Source: Odontesthes bonariensis
Lineage: Eukaryota > Chordata > Actinopteri > Atheriniformes > Atherinopsidae
Reading direction: 5' to 3'
Assembly (NCBI RefSeq): GCF_027942865.1
Contig: NC_134506.1
Location: forward strand, 10,376,436-10,440,435
Length of the DNA stretch: 64,000 nt
Positions 33,146 to 47,163 of this stretch are shown here, piece after piece. Under the pieces are notes generated by a model. The model had not been told where the DNA came from. It saw nothing but the letters and a program-made list of their open reading frames with translations, and ran no database searches. The translations under genes and the position numbers were made by a program. Position 1 is the first letter of the stretch. Every line of letters starts with the position of its first letter.

Positions 33146-36100
33146 ATGGACCCAAACACGACGATTCTGCGAGTCAAAAGAAAGAGGGGAACCGATCCCG
33201 CAGATGCTTTGCTGCTTGCGTGCAAACGTATCCGACCCGAATCGTCCCAGAGCTCAAGCGAAACGGTACCGGAGCCCAATGAAGCCGAAGTGGAAAACTC
33301 TGTCTTCAAACTCGTGGCGACTGTAGCCACACAGGTGAGAGGCCACGGCTAACCGAATGCTGCTTGTTCACGTCAACGCAGCTGGCGGTGGAGACGTTAG
33401 GAATGGCCCTGGGTGGGGGGAATAGCTCCGTTTCAGTAAAAATATGTGTTGAATAGTGCCAGTTAGTGGGTTGAACATTATTCCTTATAGTTGTCTTTTG
33501 AAAACAGAGCGCTTCTAAGCTCTGTTATTAGCCTAGCCTACGTCGCTAGCCTCAGTGCTACGATAGGCTAGTGAACGCTGTTAGCCAACAGCAGTCGTAA
33601 CGGCTCTAAATTACAGTAGCCAGTAGTATAGTTGGCTGATCTTTATTGACGATTTTTGCGGACCACAAAATGTTTTGGCTCGTTTTGAAGAGCGTGGAGG
33701 GTATAGAAACTTTATAGTTGAAATGTATTTAAAAGCAAAGTCCGACGTTGAGGGGGGCCTCCGTCACATTTTGGTTAACGTAGTATTGGAATTAGTTCTA
33801 TTGCAAGAGAACTGGATTAGCTTCTTTTTAGCTTTGTTCTAAAATGTACATGTAAGTTGGTTTTTTTTCACGTTAATACTGTCAGAATGCAAGGTTGTTG
33901 TTTTTTTCCAGAAAAAAAATCCAGATATTATATTGTGACTGAAAACAATACAAGTCAATGTCGGCAGTAAACTATTGTTATTTTTTTCTTCGTGCCATTT
34001 GGTGCACATCCAGGCCCTCCCTCGCCTCAGTGAGTCGGGAGGTAAATGAAACATTTTTTGACTTTCTCCTCGTTCTCGTGTCTCCTCCCAGGATGCTCCT
34101 GTGCAGACGCAGGTTCGGCAGGCTCTGGCTCGGCCTCGCGCGGCCCATGCTTTGCGCCCTTCAGTGGCCAGCTCACAGCGCATAATCGGGGACCTGCGGA
34201 GCACAAAGTGGAGCACCCGGAGGGAGGAACGCTACAGAATACTGTCAAGCCACCGTGCAGGTCTGTCAAGCCCGGCTGAGCGGCAGCCCTCCCAGACAGA
34301 TGCGCCTGATGCTGTGGAGGAAGGCAGGAAAGGGTCGGACAAATGGGGTCTTGGTGACTGCCAGGTGGTGGATCTCCTCCATGAAGACGCTGGAAACAAG
34401 GACAAACCTCTGAGCAAGGTGCGTTCACTCTTCCTGTGATGTCTACAACTCAAAGCAACCATATGTACCGTTTTACATACAGCCAGCCCCTCTTTTTGCA
34501 ACCAGTCTTACTTGCTAGGCTGTGTTCTGTTTGTTTATTCTGTCTCATCTTTCACATTTTCTTGCTCGTGTAAGTAAAGTGACGGATCGACTTTCACGCG
34601 TCATTATATCAATAAAACCAAATGTCTGATTCGCTTAAACTCTGTTTCTGTTAACAAATTGGCTTAAATATGATCCATGAGGTTGGTGACCAGCAGCTCG
34701 TGGGATGTGTTGAATTCTGCTTTCACTTCAGTGCGTCGGTGCGTCGTCCGAGAGTTTGCTTTTTGCTGTTGGAACTATGTTGGCCTCTTGTCCAGAATTT
34801 GCGGTCGAGGCAAAATATTTACAGGATAAACTCCATGAGCGGCTCTTTTCCACTCCTCTTTCTGTTCTAATCGGAAATTAGGGAACAAAGCGTTCCGGGA
34901 CAGTCTCATTGATCCTTGGAGTTGAACGGTAAAGTCTCAGTTCCGTGAGGGGGGGGGGCAAGAGTGACAGCACCGGACAGGCGTTACAGCTCTTGACTAC
35001 CCTGCGTTGTGTCGATGACAACTGCCTCAGACTGGCTCTGTCACTCGCACAGAACGTGCACGTACACACACCTTAAGAGGTGTTGAAAGAGTTAAAAAAC
35101 GCAGTCGCATTGACTCAAAATGTGGTTGCACAATGTGACCGGCTCTGTGTGCAACTTCTTTTCCTCATAACGGTGGCATTTAGAAATATTCTCATTGCTT
35201 TGGCTAAAGTGGAAAATCTTTGCCCACATGCAGTAAACAGAGTAAACGATGGCAGTAAGAAGTGCGCTCGCTGAACATTTTCCAGTGCGTTTCAGAGGAC
35301 TTAAACATTTAGTAGGTTGTTTAAGCCATTACTTTATTCTTTTTAGAGAAGGGATGTAACATCACTCCGTCCTCTCTTTCTCTCTCTCTCCTGCCTGGAA
35401 AATCGCTGAGTCATCCGATCGAACAAGTGGGGGAAAAGTGGTGCCATCAGTAATTCTTCTTGTAAATGATATTGTTGTTGGTGGTCTTCCAGCCCTCTGT
35501 GAAGCTTTGCGCTGACTCAGCCGCTCACAGATGACTCGTGGACCAATCAGAGCCAGTACATCCCTCACCTTTGACCTTTCAGTGTCAAACACGCTGCGCC
35601 GTGGAATGACGAGATGCTGTTGGGCTTTGGGTTTTCAATGTTCCTTCAGTCAACCAGGTTCAGCCCGGTTACCGGACAAAAAGCCAAAAAGTGTGCCTGG
35701 ACCTGCTGGGGCCAGCACAAAGACTCTTCCTTTTTACTTATATGGACTTCCTGATGAAGTTGGGACTTATTCTGGGGCTCATCAGTTGGAGGATGGTTAA
35801 TTTGACATTATTTATAAAATGAACCCGTGTGCTCTCCTCAGGAATCCCTCTAAGCTCAGACAGGTGCTGACTCAGTAAGAATTCAGTTTTTTTTAATTTC
35901 ATAAGAAAGTAAAGACGTCTCATATTTATGAGTGCTGACAGCCTCAGTTTTTGTAACATAAGTTTAACATAACATAGCATACGAGATGGCGATCAGATCA
36001 TATCAGTGTTTTTCTTTTTATGACCGTCTTATTTCTTTTTGCTACGGGACGTGGCTGAAGAAGCTTAATGTCAGTGCCTGCAGATAAATTCCAGCTTCTT

Positions 36101-38543
36101 TGTCCTTCAGCAGGACAACGAGCTGCCCAAAGTGCTGAATAAACGAGGGTGCGGAGAAGAAGAAGGAAGCTGTCGGCACATGACTTGTTCTTATGCTGTC
36201 ACAAAAACACGGCACCTGCATGTGGAGGCAGCAGTCCACACTGCTCACATGGAACGCCTTGGTTGTTCTTAACATGCTTTATTTTCTCCCTCTCTCTTCA
36301 GGTGCTCTCCTCAGACCCAGAAGTGATTCTGTGTAACAACACCAAGATGCTGCGGGAGCGTCTGAGCGTTTCTGGAGAGCAGTTGGGGGAGGAGCACCGG
36401 GAGCAGGACGAAGACTACGTCTACGATCTTTACTACCAGGAAACGGCCACAGCAGGCTGGATCCAGGACATCCTGTCTGTCAGGGTCTACACTGATGAGG
36501 GAGAACTGGTGTGTGTGGATGGATGGACGGACAGATGAATGAGTGCTGAAATCGGAGTGAGTGTATGACGTCATGGTTGAATCCGTTACTTTAGCTGAAA
36601 GAAGCGAGGTCTGAAAATGTCTGCGGTGTGGGTTATTTTTGCTGCTGTAATAATCAAAGCAGATGATATAACAAGTTGTACTTTATCTGAATCAGTGCCA
36701 TCACAGGTCTGTGGGAAAGGGACATTTCCTGAGTTATGTTTGTCAGAAACCTTTCAGTCGGTAATCTCACTAACATGTGTTTTATGTACTCCGCAGAAAT
36801 GTTTTTAAAATCCCTGTTTAGGAGTATCTGTTTATGTTTGGAGCTTAAAGTCATGTAGGTCTTTCCTTTTGTTATTCCGTGTAACCACTGTGAAGTCGGA
36901 CAAACTGGTTTTCGTCTACTTCAGGTTCCCGATCTGGTGGTTCATCAAGAGGAGGTGTATGAAGACGAGGATGATGAGAATGAAGAGGGCAACTGGAGGA
37001 ATGACTATCCTGATGAGGAAAGCGATGAAGACGGCGACAGAGAGGAGCGCTATGGTGGTATGTGTTTGATTTGTGTGTTTTTTTTGTTTTTTTTTAATGG
37101 GTGTGCGAGTTGTTCAGGTGTGAACAGCCGCGTCAGTTCGGCTACAGCTGTGACCTGAATCATCAGTGTCCCCTGTGTTGTGCATGTTCAGCTGGCAGAT
37201 ATTTTCACTTCACTCGGGTATTTTTCAGTTGTTTGTTGGGGAAATGCTCGGAGCAGCATCAGAGGTTTGTGTGATATCATGTTGAGGCGTGTTCTGGGTG
37301 CAGTTGTACTGCTGCAGTGCGTCATGTGACTCATCAGTCGGAGCCAAATGCTCAGATGAACATCCTTTGGCCTGAGGGGAATGATTTCTCACTGAACGGT
37401 CGGAGGATAAAAATGATGTTAATGATATGCCGACGCTCAGATCTCATCCATATTGTTAAACTGCAGAATATTTTTGTTATTTTACAGAGCTCTCCTCTTT
37501 TATCAATAAATTAATAGAATGATGAAGTTGAACGGAAGATTGGTGTAGATTTTCTGACTCGCAGAGCCGAGATGCACCGTGCCTGTTTATTTCTGACCCG
37601 ACACTAAGACTGACATGGAGACGGTTTACATCGGGGACGCATTCATTTAGGAGGTTTCGGGATCTGATTATTCACGGCGCATTTTGACCTAAAGAAGTGA
37701 AACAAAGGGGGCTTTTTTCCAAGAAGCTACAACTATAGTTCAGCCCCATTTCCTCAGAGGTCCACAAACAACAAACTAGTCCCACACAGATTACCGTATT
37801 AGGGGGTAATGTGGGGTTTGGTGTTACCAAGGTCACTTTGGCACTTGGACACTGAGGGGATTGACAGCAGTTTGGTCCCTACGCTTGCAGGAAATCCCAT
37901 AAGTTGGTCTGCTAACATGTTTTGTGTCCATGTCTTGATTTCTAAACGCACAACAAAAGGCCATAGTTGATTGGACAACTTCCAGCGGTTGAAATGCCGC
38001 TTTAGACCACATGGAGGCGGTCTGGGACATGCGTGTCTACCTTCTTTTGAAAGGGCAAACATGAATGTCTCCTCGGTCACATCGAATGATAACCTGGTTG
38101 TGTCTCCAGTGATATATTTTGGCGGGTTCAGTGTCCAAAGAGTTAGTGCAAAGCAGAGCAGACAGGATGAGTCATTGAAAAACAAAAACAAAAAAACTTT
38201 CAGCTCCTTCTTTGTGCCCATTTCTTCTGTGACAGTGAAAAAAAGATGAACACGCTTTATGTTCAACACGCTTATCATTTCAGACTTTTTATATCTAAGT
38301 CTTGTGGTTATAAACAAATCGCATTTAAGTGCTTGTCAGAGCGCAGCTTTAATGAGTCTCGTATTCATGAGGTCACACTGAAACTCGTGTCTGATCATTG
38401 TATGTCCCGCGTGTCCAGGTTACTGGGAGGAAGAACACTCGTACAGCAGGAGGAACTGGGAGCGCTACCGGACAGAAGTCATGCGCGAGCTGGGAAGCGG
38501 TGACGACGACGATGACGACGCAGAAAAAAATGAATCCGACTGA
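33146..38543 (+). CDS. slc7a6os: Iwr1-family RNA polymerase II nuclear import protein
   Basis: SLC7A6OS, the vertebrate counterpart of yeast Iwr1, which binds RNA polymerase II and carries it into the nucleus. Coding exons are 33146-33334, 34092-34418, 36302-36508, 36925-37057 and 38419-38543, giving 981 nt and 326 residues with all phases closing. The N-terminus MDPNTTILRVKRKRGTDPAD is basic (LRVKRKR). The central part has the signature EDYVYDLYYQETATAGWIQD, and the C-terminal third is strongly acidic (YEDEDDENEEGNW, SDEDGDREE, GDDDDDDAE). The start codon is the first Met of a conserved N-terminus. The gene is convergent with slc7a6, as its name (opposite strand) implies. Length is close to the mammalian protein (about 309). 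Confidence 0.95.
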
Positions 38544-39095
38544 TCTTTCCAGGACCCTTTTCACAAATGAAACCACACTCTGTGGGCCTCTGTGTAGTTG
38601 AGTTGGAAGAAGATAACCGCTACATATAATCAGTTATGTGCCAAAGCAACAACACATCAGTCACCAAGCAAGTTGTTTAGATTAGTCAGTCTCTGCTACA
38701 CAGCCGGTGAAGGAGTTGGTGTCATTTCCAGAAGGATCCAGAGTGTGTTTTACTGTTTTTGTTTTGTTTTTTTTAAGCTGGTGGAGTGAACTTGTGTGTG
38801 GGTGTTTGTTCAAAGTGGACGTGTGTTAGAATTGTTGCACAGTAGTGTGATATGCCTCGTATGCTTTGTGCCGTCACCACTTTTGTTAGCGAGGCGTCTC
38901 AGGCCGCGTGTGGTTGCATTTTGTGCATGGTAGTGTGTACGTGTAACTGTGCATTAGGGTTTTGCATAATGTGTACGCATGGTGCCGAGTTTTCTGTTGC
39001 GTGTTTGGTTCAGAAATTCCTGTTTGAAGTTCAGATTGGTTCTCGGATGTTTGTTGAAATAAGATTTTTGTAAATATGTAGATGTGTATAAAAAA

Positions 39096-39115
39096 AATAA
39101 AGCTTTCAAAATAAA
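39096..39115 (+). terminator. slc7a6os polyadenylation signals
   Basis: Two AATAAA hexamers, at 39096-39101 and 39110-39115, about 550 bases after the stop codon. Confidence 0.65.
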
Positions 39116-39117
39116 TA

Positions 39118-39189
39118 TTTATTTTTTCCCCGTCAACACAAGATTATAAAAGTAAATGGTCTGATCTGAGATCATGAAACATTTTTATT
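39118..39189 (-). terminator. slc7a6 polyadenylation signals
   Basis: TTTATT (AATAAA on the minus strand) at 39118-39123 and 39184-39189, about 750 bases beyond the slc7a6 stop. The signals of the two convergent genes lie within 100 bases of each other. Confidence 0.6.
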
Positions 39190-39941
39190 GAATTATTTGG
39201 TGGCTCAGCTTCGGTCCGTCGGTGCAGATGAACAGAAGGCTGGTTTCCTCATGTTTAACACACCACACCAGCCTCCTGATGCAGTCTCACCGCTGCTCTC
39301 GTGAACCTTGAATGAACTGAATTACAACTGCAGAAATAAGTTGCTGTCCAAGGATGAAATGTGGAATCTTTGAGCATAATTTACTTTAGATTGTGCAAAT
39401 GTTCCACAGTTTTAAGATGGAACGGCAGTAAAACATTCAAATACATCATTGAATACAAGTGGGGAAATGAGTGCTGTTGATATAAAGCAACAAATGTTAA
39501 TATGCAAAATAACTAAACTAAATGGTACCAACAGCACATGAAAGACAGACGTTGACACGTGGCAGCATACAAACATAGGCTGATGGCTCAGTACAATTTT
39601 CTAGTCATTTTTCAATGCTGATACTGCACACTATATTTCAGTTCCTTTGGATTGAATTCATACAACAGAATAAACCATTTTTATTTAAAGGCATTAAGTA
39701 GGTTCAGTTACTGGTGTAGCTTCAAAGGTGCATTATTGCTAACGGAGGTCATTATAAAGTTGAAATCTAAGAACGCGCAGCGTCGTCTGTGTGGACGTGT
39801 GCGTCTGGGGCAGCATTTTTAAGTGTTGTAAACAACATGGTGGACAGCACAACGTATGAGCTGGAAATGCTCTTTTCCCTGCAGATTCTCCTGTGTGATG
39901 GCTTCGTGTCTGCTGGCAGAAGTTCTGAAGCGTAACAGATG

Positions 39942-42900
39942 CTACTGGCTTTTGTCCATCTCTGTCAGCACACAGAAGCAGCTGTACTGGCTGAGGTAGG
40001 TCAGAGAACCTGCAGCGAGAGACGGCGTGTTAGCAGAGCTTAATTAGCGCGCCTGTTTCTTCAGGGAGCTGAAAGACTTGGAAACTCACGCAGTAGTTTT
40101 GTGATGACGGGCGGTCGTTTGGACTCTGGCAGATAGACGCCCAGGAAGTAGACGGGAATTCCTGACAGTGCGATGGCGATGCCAATCAGGGAGTTGACTG
40201 TGTCGCTGTAAAGAGGGACTGCCACCAGGAACACGGCGCACAGGCAGAACACCACCGGGTACAGTAACGTCAGCTGAGACGTCGGGAGGCAGAACACGCG
40301 TTACAAAGGGGGGGTTTTGCTTTAACGTCGCATTCAACATGACTTCAGGATAAAACATGCAATACTGTGGTTCTTCTCTGTGATAGAGAGAATGAGACAA
40401 ACAAATGAAGTTGTGACAGTAAAAAGAGAGAAAAGAAGACAATCCACAAGTGAAACAAAGGTTGGAAAGAAGGAAGGAGGAACAGCTGAAGGGTAGGGAA
40501 GTTCTAGTCATGTTGCTGTAGCTTTCAAATAAACATTAATCCAATGAAAAAAAAAAAGCCTCACTGTGTTCTGGTGTCTTCTGATGCACAAATAAAGAGC
40601 TGGGTTTTCTTTTTCTTGAAAAAAAAAAAAACCACACTATATCGCCATCCATGTGGCAGACAGAGCTGGGAGCGAGGCAGGATTGTGTTTAACATTCTAA
40701 GCCCAACCCATGACGGAAATTTGGGAATGTAGAGAAAAGTCTTTCTGCCAGACAAAAAGAGGAACTTCCACTATCACAGGTGCAATCACACACACACACA
40801 CTAAAAAAAAAACAAAAAAACGGTTAAATGACATTTTTGTGTTTGTTTTCTTTTTCATGGAAACAAACAGCATCAGAACCAATCAGTGTTAAACAGCTCT
40901 TAAACAACAATAACCTCCTCTGATGCTATATCTGATCAATATCTACACGTTTGCAGAAAATGAAAAATATTGGGGTAGCTCTGGTGGGAGCCAGATTCAT
41001 CCTGAGCATGAACATTATGTCCTGTATTGATTTTCTGCTGGAGCTCTGACTCAGAGCTGCAGCTCAGATGGTTGCCGTGCAGTAAAACCCTTAGGCCGGC
41101 TGCCTTTAGTAGTTCAGCTCAGGTTGTGCAGTTTAACCTGTCTATCAGCCAGATCGCGATGCATGACTCGGGTTCCTTTATCTGCTGTTACCTTGAGAGG
41201 CCGAGGTCTGTCAGGCTGCTTCCAGCGGAGGTAGATCTGGCCGGCGACAGACAGACCCATAAAGAACCAGTAGCTAAAGCTGTAATAGTTGATGAGCTGG
41301 AAGACATCCTCTACTGTCAGGTAGATCAGTGACATGATACACTGAGGAGTGGACGGTGAAGAAAGGGAGGGTGGCAACAAGGAGAGGAAAATAACAATTA
41401 GTGTGACAGTCTGAAGATTTCATAATCCAGTGCGTAACTGAGTGATTTATTACTTTACAATCACATGAAGATAAGAATCTTTGTTTCTTTTAATGTATTT
41501 TGATGACAGCAGAGTCAGCAAAATATCCAAAGATGCTCGTTGTGTTCCTAACGCTTTCTCCATGTTGCACCACCAAATTACTGCATTAGAGGAGCCCAGA
41601 AGGGACAAACTGATAACTGGCTTGAGTGTTTTTCACAGCCTCAGCAGTTTGGGTGAAAGTGTTCAGTTGGTTTGTGCCACTAGATGTCACCTTGTGTCCT
41701 TGACACTGGACTGCGAAATGTTTGACTTCTGTGGTTTAAACAATCTGCTGTGCTTCTATCACTATAATATCTTTCTTTTCTTTCCCGTACATTGAAGATA
41801 AGAGCAGGGATCGGAGTGAATCTCTGAATATGGATCATGGACAGTGCGTCTGGAAGGTGACCTTCACGAGAGCCCACAAAGAACAACCTGGAAGCAACAA
41901 ATGTGGATCAAAATGGACACCAGAACATCAAGCAACGTAATTGTCTTTAATACCATTAATTTATACTTATACCATTAGATACTTTAAGAAAGGTAAAAAA
42001 AAAAACATCTGAAAGAACTTCAGATTTATTCAACCTATGCTTCAATATGGCGTACGTGTTCTACCTGGATGCAGCTATGATGGAGGCGTTGAGGCCTCCG
42101 TAGCAGGACAGAGCCACAGCAATGGGGATAATCCAGCTCATGACGCCCAGGGTGTGATCTGCAAAAGTCTAAAAGAACACAGCGAGCAGATGACACTTAT
42201 CCACAACACATGCATGTTGTTCTCAAATCCATCAGCTTATTCTGATTTTTCCCCAAAAAGCAGATTGTTCACTCACCACTGCCACAGCATCGCTGGCCAA
42301 AATAGAGCTGGCGTCCAGCACAGCGTAATAGGCCACATTGGTCAGGATGTAGATGACGGTGACGATGGGCATGGAGATGGCGATGGCCAGGGGCAGGTTC
42401 CTGGAATAACAGGACATGTGACCTAAACAAGGCTTATTTAAGTGTTCTGATTGGCAGCTGCTGGTACCTTCTATCTACTGAAAAAGAGCCAAGAAAAAAG
42501 ACAAAACAAAAAGAAAGATCACCTTTCTGGGTTTTTGATCTCTTCTGTCACGAAGTTGAGGGTGTCCCAACCAGAGTAAGAGAAGAGAGCAGAGTACAGC
42601 GCCAGCGCAATGTCGCCCGGATCTGTAGATGAGCCCTCAAAGGATGACTCAAAGTTGTTTGTGTAGCCTAAGAAGGAAACAGGGGAAATTTGGTTGCATT
42701 GGATGGAAATGATTAAACTGCGTGTTTATGGCGAATCGCAAATGTCAACGAGCAGCTGATTTCATTGTAAATGTCTGCTGGGAGGACTAAACCCAAATAT
42801 AAGAGGATCGTGGGTGGCTGGCATTAAGCTGTCAAACTGGATGCCATCTTTAATTCTGGTCTCTTGAGTATTGCCACTCACTCACCCTGGCACAGCTTGG

Positions 42901-43598
42901 CGATGCCAGTGATGATGATGACGATGAGGGCGGCCACCTTTGCATAGGTGAAAATGTCCTGCACGCGGGTGCCCCACTTCACGTAGGCAGAGTTGATAAA
43001 CGTCAGTAAACCTGGGGAGAAAGAGGGATGGTGGAGGTTCCTGCACTCAGCTCTACAGACATGAGCAAAACAGCAGCAGCAAAATGAACGGCTGCAAAAC
43101 ATACTTACATAAACATGCTGCAGCGATGAGCCTGGCTGCCACGTATGGCGGTTCACATGTCGGAAAGAGCGGCTGCACCAAGTTGTTTGCAAACGTAATG
43201 GCTATGACTGCCTGGCTGGTGGGCTCGATGATCAACAAAGACGTCCACAGACGAATGAATGCAATGAAGCCACCGAATGACTCCAAGATGTATGCATAGG
43301 AAGCCCCTGATTTGGTGATCGTGGTGCCCAGCTCAGCATAGCATAGGGCCCCAACCACTGAGAACATGCCCCCAATCGCCCAGATGACTAGCGACAGCCC
43401 GTAAGAGGCGCTGTAGATGAGCACACCTTTGGGGGAGACGAAGATGCCAGAGCCGATCATGTTCCCTACGATCAGGCTGACTCCGTTAAGGAGCGAGATC
43501 TCCTTCTTAAGCTGCATGCTCTCTTTGGGAGGCTCTTGGGGACTGGAAGAGTGACCGGCGCCGACGTTTATTTTCTGGGATCCGTCACGGTCAGCCAT
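39942..43598 (-). CDS. slc7a6: y+LAT2-type amino-acid exchanger light chain
   Basis: Light chain of the heteromeric system y+L transporter. It exchanges cationic for neutral amino acids plus sodium at the plasma membrane when disulfide-linked to the 4F2 heavy chain (SLC3A2). Coding exons in transcript order are 43598-43109, 43011-42886, 42667-42523, 42400-42277, 42168-42065, 41887-41791, 41341-41192, 40273-40090 and 40009-39942, giving 1488 nt and 495 residues with all phases closing. The N-terminus [19 protein letters not shown] is cytosolic. TM1 carries the unwound GSGIF motif (residues 49-53). Cys148 in LFPTCEPP matches the conserved heavy-chain cysteine. About 12 TM segments follow, and the end is VLTEMDKSQ. 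The start has a good context (GCGCCATGG). SLC7A7 is the close paralogue; the neighbouring slc7a6os favours SLC7A6. Confidence 0.93.
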
Positions 43599-44598
43599 GG
43601 CGCTGTCGTTTCAAGGCTGAGCCAGCAGGAACTGCGGAGTGGCTGTGGATGCTACAGCCGCTTGTTCCTTTCTGACAGCCTCTGGAATAACCTGCCCTAC
43701 GGATTCAGAAGAACGGAGTTATCATTGGTGACATAAAGAGGGGCTTGATGCCCAACTTTATCCATCTAACATGTCCGGGCAGACCTTAGAGAGATGTAGT
43801 GGTGTATAGAAGAGATTAGGGCAAGTCAGGAACAGGCCTGTGTGTAATGTAGGTGTGGAATGTTTCATTTACAAGACCGCACCATAACTATGGCTCAACA
43901 TGCATGCCTCAGTTCAAACATTGTCCATCTGTTGCTCATGTACAAACTCACCACCGCTTCACCTAACAATCTGATGATAACACAAACTAATCAATGAGCC
44001 AAACAAACCGGCTCCTAATGGCTCGCCGACTCCTCTGCAATATTTGACAAAAAGTATTTTTCTTGCAGTTGTTCGTATCCAAACTCCAAGACACAAATAA
44101 ACGTTAGATTTACAACTTTATTCTGAGGGTTCATTTCTAGAAAAAATCCCATTGATTTACAGCGTTGCACTGTCCACAAACAATTCATCGTGTTTAGCTT
44201 CATTTGACCTGCAAGCAAAGCATGATGGTGGGAGTCTTTAGATGTGTGTGCCAGCTCCTGAGCTTGTGAACACATCAGATGACAACCCTGAGGGGGTTGC
44301 CTAACATCATTAGAATGTTAAGTCTGCACGGGCTATTGGTGAGACAACTAAATGTTGATTTTGAGGAAGCTATGAACTATTAGAAATTACAACAGGCATA
44401 TTTAACAATTTGCTATGGATTTATAGATATAACAGCTAACCAACTAGAAAATTTCTGAAGAAATTTTGATGGGTGCCAAGCTCCTGCCCGCCGAGAGACA
44501 GATGCTGTGCTCACAGACCTGCTTGTTGCCAGTCAAGCATTCGATATTTCCAATCCAGAATGAAATATGAGATACTGGCTTGGTGAAACCTGCCTGAG

Positions 44599-45098
44599 TT
44601 AAGCCCGATTTATGCCCTACGGAACCGGACGAAATTCGTCTGTCCGGTCCATACGTTGCTCCCGGAGCTTCTGTTTATGCCTCCGTCCGTATTGCGCACG
44701 TCCGTAAGAAATCCTCTAGAGGGCGGTATTATATATTGAGTCATTGTCGGCCGCGGGTTTGAGAAACATGGCGTCATTTGAGGAAGTTGCAGTCATACAA
44801 ATGTATATACACCCTGACCATCTCACAAATCCTCTCCTCCATTACCTGGCATTTTTAAATCTTAAAATGTTTCAATCTTCTACTCTTCGTTCTTCTTCTT
44901 CCTCCATAACTTCCGGAGCCAACACGCTCCTGACTCTCTACTGCCCCCACGAATTCCTCTGGTATTGCTCCGTTTCGCCCGGAGCTCACCGGATTGCTAA
45001 GCTCTTGACCTACGGACAAACTGACGGATGAAACGACCCCCGGAACCGGGTGAAAGCGTCCGTTTCCGTAGTTAACGTAGGGCATAAATGGGCCTTAA
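44599..45098. mobile_element. Harbinger-like MITE upstream of slc7a6
   Basis: Inverted ends TTAAGCCCGATTTATGCCCTAC and rc TTAAGGCCCATTTATGCCCTAC, about 500 bases apart. The ends start with TTAA on both sides, so the exact target duplication (TAA, TTA or TTAA) is unclear. A short open stretch starting MASFEEVAVIQMYIHPDH lies inside but stays short. Confidence 0.65.
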
Positions 45099-46014
45099 GA
45101 CAGCATGAGGAAGGGAACGTGCACAGAAGGTGTGTTTAAGCCAGAGAGAGACAGAGGAGGACAGGTTGTGCCCCCTTAGACCGAACAGCTGTTTCAATAG
45201 ATTTTTAGGTCACAGTGTAAAGAAAAAATGAACTTGTTAATAGCAGAAAGGTCTGCTTAAGACAGTTTTGTCATTTCTATCAAGGTCCTGTTTAATATGC
45301 AGGTTTCATGGCAGTTTGAACACACCCCTCGCTGTCAGTTTGAAGGAGAGCTGTTTTATAATGATTGGGATGGCAGTGTGCGATAGCACTGTTGTATGAA
45401 TCTGAGGTGATTTGAGAGAAAACCATAAGGTCCAGCACAAAGTTCTGTTCAGTTAAAGTTGAGTGTTTCCTGTCACGTTTAAAACTTTGAATTATGTCTC
45501 TGTGTTGCCGTATGGCTGAGTTATGAGACCTCCAAAAAAGGAGGCCTCATAACTCCTATTTATAGGATATAGCTTTTTGGTGCTCGTTGAGCCCTTGTTT
45601 TGTGGTTTTCAATGCATTCCTCATTAGGGAAAATTCCATGTTTTTCCAGAATTCCTTTCGAGTAATGAGAGAGAAAAATACAAGCACACCATTCCCGATC
45701 GTTCCCTGCCGTTGGCATCCATAATTAATAATAAAGATACAGCTTATAGGAACTGTTGGTTATATTCATGTTTGGACTTCTTATTGTGTGCCTTCCGTTC
45801 TTCCCAACTATGTAGACATACGAGCTCGTACAGGACTGTATGCGTCTGACAGACAGGTCGTTATAGTCTGTGGCTACAGGCGGTTTCAGTTGTTTTCAGC
45901 TGAGTAACCGGGGACAGGCTCAGTGTAGGAGGAGCTCCGGCCAGGTAAACGGGACTCAGTTTGTAATCAAATCTTTTTAATAACTCGTCCTACTTGATAC
46001 CCAACCTCCCCCTT

Positions 46015-46048
<34 letters not shown>

Positions 46049-47163
46049 ATTGTTGTCAGCTTGTCTCTTCTTTCATTAGAGTAATTGCCTGAACCCCCTT
46101 GGCCAAAGCTTACTATTCTTCCAAAATGTAATAAAAGAAGTAAAGTGGACACTGAATAAACAGTGAAACTTGTAAGTTTACTTATGTTTCGTAGCTAAGC
46201 CATTTACAGCAACATATTGCAATATAAGGTGAAAACAGGCACAGGTTTTTTGTCAAAAGGGGATCATTCTAGAAGCCATATGTTATGTCCATATTACAAG
46301 TGGCCTCAGCTAAATTCCATGCCAATAAATTGTGGAACAAAAGCAGGATCATTTCACCGTATACTGAGTGTGGATGGGACACTTTTTGTTGGGTCTAGTT
46401 TTAAAAACGGCTATCAACTTGTGATAGCATCAATAAAAGGAGTGAATATCAACTTTCTAAAGCCATCTTGTTTCTTCCAGACCCATATCTGTTGAATGAT
46501 CATAAACACAGATTGAAACGTCACAGCAGCCAGCGGTTTGTCTTTACAGCATGTTGTATCAAGCACGATCTGCATTACGACACTACTTTTCCGTTTCAGA
46601 CTTTCAAAATAAAGCCAATATATTTTGGAGCTTTGGAGGAAAAATACCTTCTTTCTTTACCCTTGTTGGCTTTTCGCCGAACACGTCGAGTGGTGTTTCT
46701 TTGTCAAGAACAACCTTGCATGCGGCTCTTTCAGCTTCAGATGGCACGAGGCCATTTGCGGTTAAACAGGAGCAGTTTAAAGGCAAAGCGCCGCTCCAAG
46801 CTAATTGTACTGCTTGTTAGCTTGTTTTTTTTTCCATCCCACAGCTATAACAGAGTTGAATCTAACTGAGGCAACCCACAAGGACGCCTTCATCTCACCT
46901 CCGTTAAATAACAAAGCTATAACAAAATAAAAATAAAAAACACAAACTGAACTCACTATTTGAAATGATGTATCGCTAAATTTAGTTTCCATTAAGCCTG
47001 AACTCCTTTCTTACTGTCGGCTTTGTGCCGCCAACTTGCCTCTCTTTTGTCCTGTTCCTTTCTCAAAATTTAAATAGCCCTATCTTGAACGAATACTCAA
47101 CATTTTAAAAGGAGATTATTCCTGCCGAGTGTCAATTATTAGGCCATTACTGCCCAGCCTTAC
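45099..47163. other. Intergenic, no gene recognised
   Basis: Contains a 32-base T run at about 46018-46044. Open frames at 46217-46869 have no recognisable domain and no splice context. No other feature is supported. Confidence 0.4.

Noticed and set aside
35531-35800. Plus-strand open frame within an slc7a6os intron
   Set aside because: It lies in the intron between exons 34092-34418 and 36302-36508, has no domain and is not needed for the complete gene model.
46217-46869. Overlapping open frames of 90-133 codons
   Set aside because: They show no domain, no splice signals and no consistent codon pattern, and AT-rich DNA gives such frames by chance.
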